The notes: generated by a model from the letters alone, not told the origin. 11,737 nt of DNA from an uncultured Verrucomicrobiales bacterium (GCA_937952875.1 CALFDI010000193.1:1-11737), one strand, 5' to 3'. Numbered from the stretch's first letter, positions 1 to 6,592 are shown. A program made the numbers and translations.

Positions 1-1663
1 ATTTTTTACAGACTTGGAGGCCTGTCATTTCAGGCATCATAAAGTCTAACAAAACGACATCTGGCCGATAATGATCGACTAAATCGTAAGCTTCTTGCCC
101 ATCCGCAGCTTCTATCACGTTATGCTTCTGTTTAATGGAGTCTGCGAGCATTGAGCGGATTTGAGGCTCATCATCTGCTATAAGTATTGTAAGATCACTT
201 TTTTCAGAAGGAATGACAGCTTCAGCCAGAGGGCGAGCCACTTCATCAGATGCTGCTGTGATCAGTTGTGCCTGTTTATGCATGGATTCGACAGCATCTA
301 CAGTGGTATCATGACGATAAATATCTGATTGAGATGCCTTTTCAGCAGGCAGGGTAATTCTAAATAAAGTGCCTTTTCCTTCTTCACTTTCTACGGTTAC
401 CTCACCGTTCATCACATCGACTAAATTTTTCGTAAGAGACAGTCCTATCCCTGACCCTCTAAACTTACGTTGCATCGAAGAATCAGCCTGCCAAAATCGC
501 TGGAACACATTTTCAAGCTTCTCTTTATTCATGCCTATTCCATTGTCTTCTACGATCAATGTGAGATTTCCACTTTGGTAATCAGCTTTTAAATTTATGA
601 CTCCACCAGGCTCTGTGAACTTAATCGAATTAATGAGCAGATTATAAATAATTTTCTCTAACTTGCTTATATCTACGAGCAAGGCAGGAAGCTTCATTGA
701 TTCTTCATAGCTCAGCGTAATTGATTTACGCTCGGCTAAATAAGTAACATTTGCTACGAGTCCTTTTAAGAAAACAGAAGTCTCTATAGCTTGCGGAGTA
801 ACTTTCTCCTGACCTTGATCGAATTTCACAAGGTCTAGTAGATTATTAATAAGTCCTAGGAGACGAAGTCCGTTATTCTGCACGGAGGCCAGCATTTCGG
901 ATCGTTCCGCGACATCTTTATCTTCTTTCTTTTCTTGAATAGTCTCAACTGTTCCCAAAATAACAGTGAGCGGAGTTCGGAGTTCGTGGCTAATGTTTGC
1001 AAAGAATTGCGTTTTCGCTTCGTCTAGCTCTTGTAACTGAAGATGGTTCTCTTCGAGCTGTTTTTTCGCAGCCCCAAGGTCCATACTGAGCATAAATTCT
1101 TTGTAACGTGACTTGAGATATAGATGACTCCCTATAATTACGAAAATACTCGTAAGAATCATGAAATAGAGATTATTAAACAAAAGGCGTCGGTCAACTG
1201 CTCCGTCTTGAATATATGCAATGATTATATAGCCTAAGAAGGTGATCCCGAACTGTATGATGATAGACTTTAACGGCCACCAGAGCGTTACAGCCATACC
1301 GACAAAGACTAAATTTAGCCCTGCATAGTAAGTCGACTTCACTCCCTCCGTCTCATAGATCATCCATAAAATCGCTCCTAGAGGAACAAAAGCTAGCAAC
1401 TCAAGGAGAGCATGCTTCAACCCATCGACCTTCAAATACTTAATAAGCATGAAGAGCAATATGAGAAGCATGGAAGATGCCGAACGAATCCAAAAGAACT
1501 CCCAAAGGTGCTCAGGATAAACAAAGTAATCTAAGCAGCTTCCGACCATCATACCAACGGCCGCCACGAGTGACATATCCGTGGTATTCTTTAGCCGTAT
1601 CGCCATCTCGTGTTTACGAAATGATGCGTCAGCTTCAGCAGACCTGTTGGCTGAATTAAGCAT
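1..1663 (-). CDS. Six-transmembrane hybrid sensor histidine kinase with C-terminal receiver domain (partial)
   Basis: Inner-membrane two-component sensor, read leftward; 554 codons are visible and the 3' end lies outside the window. About six hydrophobic segments fall between residues 28 and 184 with no large periplasmic loop, so the signal is probably sensed in or near the membrane. A short helical linker (195-215) follows. The kinase core is complete: H box FFANISHELRTPLT with phospho-acceptor His226, N box around Asn341 (NLLINSIKFT), G1 VEDNGIGM, F box FQRFW, and G2 GSGIGLSL. After a linker (about 440-490) comes a receiver domain with acidic Asp497/Asp498 and phospho-acceptor Asp540 in LLDFMMPEMTG; its conserved Thr and Lys are beyond the edge. 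The ATG directly follows the stop of the methyltransferase gene, so translation is probably coupled. No clear ribosome site is seen, and an internal ATG at codon 20 is an alternative start. By context it resembles a PhcS-like sensor, but this is inference. Confidence 0.93.
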   Translation of the reverse strand, partial: MLNSANRSAEADASFRKHEMAIRLKNTTDMSLVAAVGMMVGSCLDYFVYPEHLWEFFWIRSASSMLLILLFMLIKYLKVDGLKHALLELLAFVPLGAILWMIYETEGVKSTYYAGLNLVFVGMAVTLWWPLKSIIIQFGITFLGYIIIAYIQDGAVDRRLLFNNLYFMILTSIFVIIGSHLYLKSRYKEFMLSMDLGAAKKQLEENHLQLQELDEAKTQFFANISHELRTPLTVILGTVETIQEKKEDKDVAERSEMLASVQNNGLRLLGLINNLLDLVKFDQGQEKVTPQAIETSVFLKGLVANVTYLAERKSITLSYEESMKLPALLVDISKLEKIIYNLLINSIKFTEPGGVINLKADYQSGNLTLIVEDNGIGMNKEKLENVFQRFWQADSSMQRKFRGSGIGLSLTKNLVDVMNGEVTVESEEGKGTLFRITLPAEKASQSDIYRHDTTVDAVESMHKQAQLITAASDEVARPLAEAVIPSEKSDLTILIADDEPQIRSMLADSIKQKHNVIEAADGQEAYDLVDHYRPDVVLLDFMMPEMTGLQVCKK

Positions 1664-3061
1664 TTAAGACCGGTCTGTGTGAGTTAGCTCTAGAAAAAGG
1701 TTTACGCCCGTTTCATCATGGACGACTTCCGATGCGATATTTCCTTTTGGAGTAAGATCCTTCATGTCGTTATCATCTCGGTAGATCAAATTCCATTCTA
1801 CGAGATATTCCATCAAATTAATGGTCGGGTTATTCTTCGCGACATTCGTCACGACAACAATTCCCTCCTTATGCACCATATCGCAAAACATTGAGACGAG
1901 CTTCGCACACACTTTCTGCGACAAGTAATCGAACAGTCCAGCACAATAGATGATATCATACTTCCGATCAATCCGTGATCTACTCGCTTCTTTTAAGAGC
2001 TGATGAACCGATTTCAGGATAAAATTGATATTGCACTTACTCCCTTGTCTCAACCTCTTACGTAAGACGGATTCGGTATAATCGATGGTTTCTTGACTGA
2101 AATCAAGTAGGTCAAAATCAATAAATTCTGCACAATCATCATCCAGCACATGCTGAATCTCCATTGCAGGACCACAACCTAGATTGAGAACTTTTAATCG
2201 CCTTCCTTCACGCGCCGCCTTTTCCCCCTCTCTAAGCAGGAGCTTGACCAAATATTTTATGCGATTTCGATGAGCTTCTGCTGCTGGTAATTTTAAAAAC
2301 GTGTGATCTAGTAATTTTGCAAATAAGTTCGCTCCATTATATCCATTCTTTAATATCATGTTCACCATTTCATAATCACCTGCATAACCTAATGGCTTAA
2401 CAAATGTTCTATAACAAAATGGTGACTTCATTAAGAAAGGGTGCGTGAGGCGGCGAACGTATGCTTTATGAGTAGAAGCGACTTCAGGGTCCACTTCTCC
2501 TGCTTTTTTTTCTAGGTCTTCCATCACAACCATGAGCTTTTCATCGATTTGCTCCCCCAAGTCATCGATCACTTTTCGCTCTAGTTCAATCCGATCGCCT
2601 GCTAATGTCGACCGCAAGCCAAAGTCGACTTCCTCTAACCATTTCGACAATCCTAACAGTGTATTTTCGCAATTAGTGACGGATATTTTAAAAGGATCAA
2701 TGACCTGATTCGACTTTTGCCAATCGCCTAGAAACTCAGTCAGTTTTGAGCCGATTTTATCTCCACGAATCAAATTCAAGAAATCAAGCTCTTGCCAAGA
2801 ATCCCCAAGAGATGCTTCACAGACCAAGAAAATACCAGTGTTCACGATACTACTGACGATGGCCTTACCTGAATACAGAACGCGATCTTCTGAGAAAATG
2901 CGGAAGTCTTCGAGAACTTCTGACGTTTGAACGATGCTGTAAGGATTATAGACCTCAAAGACGACCGTATAACGCTCCATGCGCAAAACGCTGGCGTTTA
3001 ATTCACCTCCTTGACTGTTTTTACACGAAATTGAGAGAAGGTTAATATTTTGGCGATTCAT
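1664..3061 (-). CDS. PhcB-like class I SAM-dependent methyltransferase with PilZ-like N-terminus; candidate fatty-acid methyl ester autoinducer synthase
   Basis: A 465-residue cytoplasmic protein. The C-terminal half is a Rossmann-type methyltransferase: SAM motif I VLNLGCGPAME at 291-301, an acidic strand and helix LLDFSQETIDY at 318-328, and YDIIYCAGLFDYL at 368-380. Ahead of it is PLGYAGDYEMVNMIL (223-237), a signature I associate with proteins annotated as 'extracellular factor 3-hydroxypalmitic acid methyl ester biosynthesis' (PhcB of Ralstonia). PhcB methylates 3-hydroxy fatty acids to make the quorum signal. Residues 25-95 resemble a PilZ beta-barrel (VVFEV, then IVNTGIFLV) but lack a proper D/N-x-S-x-x-G motif. 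Residues 130-190 are helical and charged. The family assignment is from memory of the motif; the substrate is inferred. The ATG is the first in frame and has no Shine-Dalgarno sequence. It is the first gene of a two-gene or longer operon with the hybrid kinase. A methyltransferase acting on another lipid or small molecule is the main alternative. Confidence 0.82.
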   Translation of the reverse strand: MNRQNINLLSISCKNSQGGELNASVLRMERYTVVFEVYNPYSIVQTSEVLEDFRIFSEDRVLYSGKAIVSSIVNTGIFLVCEASLGDSWQELDFLNLIRGDKIGSKLTEFLGDWQKSNQVIDPFKISVTNCENTLLGLSKWLEEVDFGLRSTLAGDRIELERKVIDDLGEQIDEKLMVVMEDLEKKAGEVDPEVASTHKAYVRRLTHPFLMKSPFCYRTFVKPLGYAGDYEMVNMILKNGYNGANLFAKLLDHTFLKLPAAEAHRNRIKYLVKLLLREGEKAAREGRRLKVLNLGCGPAMEIQHVLDDDCAEFIDFDLLDFSQETIDYTESVLRKRLRQGSKCNINFILKSVHQLLKEASRSRIDRKYDIIYCAGLFDYLSQKVCAKLVSMFCDMVHKEGIVVVTNVAKNNPTINLMEYLVEWNLIYRDDNDMKDLTPKGNIASEVVHDETGVNLFLELTHTDRS

Positions 3062-3180
3062 TGTGTTTTAAGCGGATGTTGTAGTGTGCAGATCAAAGTA
3101 AAGAGCCTCTAGGCGTTTATTTACGTCTACCAGTTATCATGATCCCATGACAATCAATATCGATACAATAAAACCCCTTC

Positions 3181-3188
3181 ATTATAAT
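3181..3188 (-). promoter_or_regulatory. Candidate -10 box for the methyltransferase-kinase operon
   Basis: The minus strand reads TATAAT at 3186-3181, a perfect sigma-70 -10 hexamer, about 120 bases upstream of the methyltransferase ATG. No good TTGACA-like -35 box lies 16-18 bases upstream. The motif is part of a symmetrical ATTATAAT, so it also reads TATAAT on the plus strand. It is a weak assignment based on the hexamer and position alone. Confidence 0.25.
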
Positions 3189-3228
3189 ACCCATTCATAA
3201 TCACTTAGTTAGAGGTAAACACATCTTG

Positions 3229-3248
3229 GCATAAAGTAATCTTTATGC
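3229..3248. promoter_or_regulatory. Inverted repeat, candidate operator: GCATAAAG-TAAT-CTTTATGC
   Basis: Two perfect 8-base arms (3229-3236 and 3241-3248) flank a 4-base TAAT spacer, a symmetrical site of the size bound by dimeric regulators. A third copy of the half site, GCATAAA, lies at 3271-3277 in the same orientation as the left arm, 42 bases away (about four helical turns). There is no following T-run, so a terminator is unlikely. The site sits between the two divergent genes, upstream of the methyltransferase -10 candidate. Which protein binds is unknown; the neighbouring AraC-type protein and the kinase's response regulator are possible. Confidence 0.5.
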
Positions 3249-3536
3249 TTATAGCTTAAATCCTACAGACGCATAAAATAACTATCTATCTGTCCAGTCG
3301 TTAAGCCAGAGGCCTCCATTGATTCGATCAGCGTAAAGACGCCCTTCAGTTCCACCAAGGTTTGCGACTATTTAGATGAGAAGCTAATCGGTCCTTTTTA
3401 TTCAACTGTTCAAGAGATCGAGAACTCACGACTTGAACACATTGAAATGAGTTGATACTTAGAGTGTGTCCCTTGTCGTGCGGATAAATTCATTTCTCCG
3501 CGCCATTTTCTTACGAAACCCTGTTTATTTGCTTCT

Positions 3537-3947
3537 ATGAAACTTTCTCCTGAAAATGAGATTTTTTTCCAAAAAATTAACTCCCAAGTCGTTGCTAGCT
3601 TTCCCGCAGCAAAGGATGAACATATCAATTTCTTTGATCTCTGTTCTCATAACCAGTTTTGCCTTAAAGAAATAGCCAGTCAACTTAACGTGACAGGACT
3701 AGTCGTTCGGGAGCGTTTTAAGAAATTTTCAGGGATGACTCCGAAGGCGTGGATTAGAGAACAAAGAGTTCTCAAAGCGATACGGATGATTAAAGAAGAC
3801 ATCCCTATCGATGTGGTGATGGAGAGCCTCTACTACCACGATTATCCTCACATCTCTAAGGACATCAAATACATCACTGGCATGACCCCTAAGCAAATGC
3901 GCAAAGAGGTAAATGCCAGACAGACAGAGAAAATGCTTAGCTCTTAG
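3537..3947 (+). CDS. AraC/XylS-family HTH transcriptional regulator lacking a ligand-binding domain
   Basis: A 136-residue protein that is almost only a double helix-turn-helix AraC DNA-binding domain. The first HTH is at about 43-65 (LKEIASQLNVTGLVVRERFK), followed by the linking helix WIREQRVLKAIRMI. The second HTH is at about 91-113, ending in ITGMTPKQMRK, the usual closing 'G-x-T-P-x-x-x-R' of the family. Typical AraC proteins are about 250-300 residues with an N-terminal sensor domain; here only about 40 residues precede the domain. The same frame stays open upstream to 3282 except for a TGA at 3453-3455, so a truncated longer gene is possible. The ATG has no clear Shine-Dalgarno sequence. 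It is divergent from the methyltransferase-kinase operon and is a plausible regulator of it. Its 3' end overlaps the end of the convergent heme oxygenase-like gene by 11 bases. Confidence 0.82.
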   Translation: MKLSPENEIFFQKINSQVVASFPAAKDEHINFFDLCSHNQFCLKEIASQLNVTGLVVRERFKKFSGMTPKAWIREQRVLKAIRMIKEDIPIDVVMESLYYHDYPHISKDIKYITGMTPKQMRKEVNARQTEKMLSS

Positions 3948-4578
3948 GCGTTAGAGCTTTTGAAAGCTGGGCAAAGGCAGAAATGGCTTCATCTCTCGCC
4001 TTTAGCTTCATGGCATCGCTGCATTCGTAACGATCAAGCCAGATCAGAATATCGCGCCACATTTTATAAGTCTGCTTTCCGTAACCTCTGAGGAATGTTG
4101 TTTGTTCCTTAGTGATCCCTATGTCTGCTGCGATAAATGCAGCCGCCATATCACGGCCTAGATGCACACTGCCCTCTACGACATACACATAGCCTATCGA
4201 AGTCGCTAGGCACAATTCGGCGCATTTATCTTCATCCTGATTGAGTCTTTTTTCAGGTCCGGCATTCCCGAGAGATTCGAGGTCTTTCCTGATTTTACGA
4301 CACCTAGCGAGGCGTTCGGTCGTATGACTCAACCCTTCTTCTTCCAATAAAGGCCAACAAATCTTTTCCATGAGCGTCGAAATCGTCTGATGAAAGTCGT
4401 ATAAATGCTTTACGTAATGATCTCGTGTCACGAATGCATTATTCGTCATTACGGAAGAGCGAAAATCTTCATATAAGTCGGCTGTTGCTCCACGTAGAAT
4501 ATCTAAGAGACTGACATCTACTAAACTGAAGATAGCTGACTTAGGAAAGTTAGCATCTGGAATATCTGAACTGTTCAT
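3937..4578 (-). CDS. Heme oxygenase-like protein (BphO/HemO type) with Tyr in place of the proximal His
   Basis: A 213-residue all-helical protein resembling bacterial biliverdin-forming heme oxygenases, which open heme to biliverdin, CO and iron, often for a phytochrome chromophore or iron supply. Family-like features are the N-terminal helix LRGATADLYEDF, the distal-helix segment YVVEGSVHLGR (usually YVLEGS-x-LGG-x) and FLRGYGKQTYKMWRDI near the C-terminus. In the family the first helix normally carries the proximal heme ligand as T-x-x-L-H; here the equivalent residue is Tyr36 (codon 4471-4473). The distal Gly pair is also partly changed, with Gly136 and Gly141 kept and the middle Gly replaced by Leu. 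Activity is therefore uncertain. A GTG at 4587 could add three residues; I prefer the ATG because a G-rich ribosome site lies at proper spacing. No phytochrome gene is in the window. Confidence 0.72.
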   Translation of the reverse strand: MNSSDIPDANFPKSAIFSLVDVSLLDILRGATADLYEDFRSSVMTNNAFVTRDHYVKHLYDFHQTISTLMEKICWPLLEEEGLSHTTERLARCRKIRKDLESLGNAGPEKRLNQDEDKCAELCLATSIGYVYVVEGSVHLGRDMAAAFIAADIGITKEQTTFLRGYGKQTYKMWRDILIWLDRYECSDAMKLKARDEAISAFAQLSKALTPKS

Positions 4579-4582
4579 TGTG

Positions 4583-4592
4583 CTCACCCCCC
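4583..4592 (-). promoter_or_regulatory. Ribosome binding site deciding the heme oxygenase-like start
   Basis: On the minus strand GGGGGGTGAG ends four bases before the ATG at 4578, with the G-run centred about 8-12 bases upstream. The same run lies too close to the GTG at 4587 to serve it. This is the clearest Shine-Dalgarno-like sequence in the window, where most genes have none. Confidence 0.45.
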
Positions 4593-4917
4593 ATAGGCAA
4601 AACTCTGCATAACAGCAATTATTAATCGCAAAACTTATATTATCTTTTATCTAATTAATTAATCATCCATTATTAAATTTACACAAAATCAAAAAGATCG
4701 GCCATAAGTGTTTGATACTTCTTAAGAAACGGGAGTCGGCTGCATCTGGTCGGCCCAATTTGGCACATTTCTCACAGGGCGACATCTGAGGAAAAGAACC
4801 TTTATTCGACATCGTTTCATATTTCGCTAAAAAAACCTTGGCAAAGCCACGAACTTTCTCCAGTTTCCCGCTCCGCCGTCGCTTTAGACAGCTTTTTAAA
4901 CAAACATTTTCATTCAC
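4588..4917. other. Intergenic region between heme oxygenase-like gene and rpsP
   Basis: This 330-base stretch separates divergent genes. Its left part (about 4605-4680) is very AT-rich, with TTAATTAATTA-like runs, and probably holds the leftward promoter. The right part is more G+C-rich and contains a 50-codon minus-strand reading frame (4663-4812, including a CEKC motif) that I do not regard as a supported gene. No -35/-10 pair for rpsP stands out, and no structured RNA is recognised. Confidence 0.5.
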
Positions 4918-5163
4918 ATGGTAGCTCTTCGCCTCAACCGTCAGGGAACTAAAGATCGTCCCTACTACAAAATCGTCGCTGTCGACAGCCGTAAGCGTCG
5001 TGATGGCCGTTACATCGAACAAGTTGGCACTTACAATCCAATGATTGAAGGTGAAAACTTCAAAATCGATCTCGAGAAAGCCGACGAATGGATCGGCAAA
5101 GGTGCTCAGCCATCAGCAACAGTTGCTAGCATCATTAAGAAGGCTCGCAAGGCTGTCGCTTAA
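4918..5163 (+). CDS. rpsP: 30S ribosomal protein S16
   Basis: An 81-residue, full-length S16, needed for assembly of the 30S body. The family signature is plain: an N-terminal [20 protein letters not shown] strand-loop-strand, [19 protein letters not shown], then the [22 protein letters not shown] helix-turn region and a short basic C-terminal tail. The start is fixed by the conserved N-terminus. The upstream sequence (ACATTTTCATTCAC) shows no Shine-Dalgarno motif, so translation may use an A/U-rich unstructured leader or another mechanism. It is not followed by rimM, trmD or rplS as in many bacteria; a strong terminator begins 22 bases after the stop, so it appears monocistronic here. Confidence 0.97.
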   Translation: MVALRLNRQGTKDRPYYKIVAVDSRKRRDGRYIEQVGTYNPMIEGENFKIDLEKADEWIGKGAQPSATVASIIKKARKAVA

Positions 5164-5184
5164 TCTTTCTCGCTCTTAATTTTC

Positions 5185-5214
5185 AAAAAGCGCTGTCTTC
5201 GGACAGCGCTTTTT
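5185..5214. terminator. Strong bidirectional intrinsic terminator with cUUCGg loop
   Basis: A perfect 9-bp stem AGCGCTGTC/GACAGCGCT (5189-5197 with 5202-5210) closes a TTCG tetraloop and is extended by A-T pairs, giving a T-run on each strand (seven Ts on plus, five on minus). On plus it ends rpsP. On minus it lies just past the stop of the DPxAA-repeat gene at 5226, so it can terminate both convergent transcripts. Confidence 0.93.
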
Positions 5215-5225
5215 TTCTGATTGGA

Positions 5226-6545
5226 TTAGTTCAGCAGTCGCTCTTTATTTCGATCAGAGAGCTGGTCAGTTGATTCTATAAAATCTTTAGCTGCATCAGG
5301 ATCTGTCTCTAACCACTGGCCAGCTGCACGTCGAAGGCTTCGCTCTCGGCGGCTTTCATCTGATATGCTTAATGCGATATCAACGACGGCTTGTCCGTTC
5401 GAATTACGATTAGAAAACACATAATAAGCTGCAGCAGAGTCTTTTACGGGTCCTTCCTCTTGAGTGTTAATAAAGCTCTGAGCTACGCTATCGTTCTGTC
5501 TGGCGAGACTAGACATGACATTTCCCACACCATCGATCTGAGCCTCTTCCGAACCATTCTCCATCAGCCAGCTGAGCGCTTCCTCTGGGCGACTCCGACT
5601 CATTTGATCTGCAACTTCGATGATGGAATTATCACGTGTATCACCCTCTGACATGGCTAGTGACTTCTCCGCAGCAGATTCTACGTCAACAGCGGCTAGG
5701 CCTCTGATCATTGACTGAACAGCTTCATTTTTCTCATCTCCTGACAATGACTGCGTCCAGAGCTCAGCAGCATCAGGATCAGTTTTCCCCCAGCTTTCTG
5801 CAATTGACGAAACAGCACCTGTTCTGCCTTCGATCTCGCCTTCTTGAGCCAGCATCTGTGCCGCTCTCGCTGGATCGTCTGCAGCCACTTGCTGGAACAC
5901 GCCACTCACAGAGCTCGATACATCATCTCCAGTGAGGCCTTTTGACCATTGAAGAGCGGCGACTGGATCGACCCTAGCCCATTCCTTTGCAATCCCAGCT
6001 GCAGGACCGCCACCTCTGCCTCTGCGTCCTCCCCAGCCGCGGTTGCCAAATTCTGCTGTGTTTTCGATGTAATATTGAGCGGCATCTTCGGGACTTTCTC
6101 CGGCCCAGCTCTGTATAATCGTAGGTTTTACAAAGCGGCCGCCCATACCCATGGTATCTGTGTATGCCAGTGCTTCACGCGGAGCTTCTTCCCCCCAGCG
6201 AGAAAAGAGGAGATACGAGGCGATTATGCGCTCAGACCACGGGAGATCTTCAATTTTTCTCGCTTCATCTGCAAACAAAGCTGGATCAAGATTCTCATAA
6301 AATGACATCAACTTCTCCATCCGAGCCGTCTGGCCAGGAGAATTGAGAATATCTTCGCTCGTTTTATACTCCCGACTTTCGGTATTTGCAGCCTTTTCAG
6401 GAGCAATAGAACGCACTCGTTCACTTTTTGATGATGTTGCGATTGGAGATACAGTCGTATTCTCTGATCCGCTTTTCCCAACAAAGTATCCACCTGTTAA
6501 ACCTAACACGAGTGTCGCCACGGGCATATAAATCATCGTCTTCAT
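5226..6545 (-). CDS. Membrane-anchored DPxAA/W-repeat protein of unknown function
   Basis: A 439-residue protein with one N-terminal hydrophobic anchor (about residues 4-23, MIYMPVATLVLGLTGGYFVG), a Ser/Thr/Lys-rich linker, and then about eight to ten helical repeats of roughly 35-40 residues. The repeat core reads like 'W-[A/G]-x-x-[D/S]-P-[D/E/V]-x-A-x-x-[W/Y/F]': SWAGESPEDAAQYY, EWARVDPVAALQW, SWGKTDPDAAELW and QWLETDPDAAKDF. These are probably alpha-solenoid, TPR/HEAT-like repeats facing the periplasm and used for protein contacts. I know such proteins as common in Verrucomicrobia but not with a defined role. A Gly/Arg-rich stretch GNRGWGGRRGRGGGP interrupts the repeats at 6003-6047. A TTG at 6566 would add seven residues; the ATG at 6545 fits the anchor better. 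The gene follows the sulfatase by 47 bases and is probably co-transcribed, ending at the 5185-5214 terminator. Confidence 0.8.
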   Translation of the reverse strand: MKTMIYMPVATLVLGLTGGYFVGKSGSENTTVSPIATSSKSERVRSIAPEKAANTESREYKTSEDILNSPGQTARMEKLMSFYENLDPALFADEARKIEDLPWSERIIASYLLFSRWGEEAPREALAYTDTMGMGGRFVKPTIIQSWAGESPEDAAQYYIENTAEFGNRGWGGRRGRGGGPAAGIAKEWARVDPVAALQWSKGLTGDDVSSSVSGVFQQVAADDPARAAQMLAQEGEIEGRTGAVSSIAESWGKTDPDAAELWTQSLSGDEKNEAVQSMIRGLAAVDVESAAEKSLAMSEGDTRDNSIIEVADQMSRSRPEEALSWLMENGSEEAQIDGVGNVMSSLARQNDSVAQSFINTQEEGPVKDSAAAYYVFSNRNSNGQAVVDIALSISDESRRERSLRRAAGQWLETDPDAAKDFIESTDQLSDRNKERLLN

Positions 6546-6592
6546 AACAGATATATAACTGCTCAAATGGAGTGCTGTCGCACATTATTTTT

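Larger units (their letters stand above)
3062..3536. other. Regulatory intergenic region between divergent methyltransferase and AraC-type genes
   Basis: These 475 AT-rich bases separate two divergent genes, so they should carry both promoters. Visible elements are short perfect palindromes ATCATGAT (3136-3143), TATCGATA (3158-3165) and GAGGCCTC (3309-3316), an ATTATAAT that reads as a -10 box on either strand (3181-3188), and the strong inverted repeat at 3229-3248. The 3282-3536 part is open in the frame of the AraC gene except for one TGA at 3453-3455. No tRNA or other RNA gene is recognised. Confidence 0.6.

Noticed and set aside
369..581. Plus-strand open frame inside the histidine kinase region
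   Set aside because: It is antisense to the ATPase domain, whose N, G1, F and G2 motifs are clear on the minus strand; the plus-strand product shows no family features.
3226..3255. Sigma-54 promoter (TTGGCA ... TATGCTT)
   Set aside because: The GG and GC elements are not 10 bases apart as a -24/-12 promoter needs; the pattern is explained by the inverted repeat.
3410..3628. Minus-strand 72-codon frame across the AraC gene start
   Set aside because: It overlaps the recognisable AraC-type gene and its leader and has no protein-like motif or ribosome site.
4680..4917. Structured RNA (SRP RNA-like or S16 leader) upstream of rpsP
   Set aside because: GTCGGC occurs twice and CCAATTTGG looks semi-palindromic, but I could not build a convincing extended fold or match a known RNA.
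6546..6566. TTG start for the DPxAA-repeat protein
   Set aside because: It would add seven polar residues ahead of the membrane anchor, and an ATG follows; no ribosome site favours the TTG.
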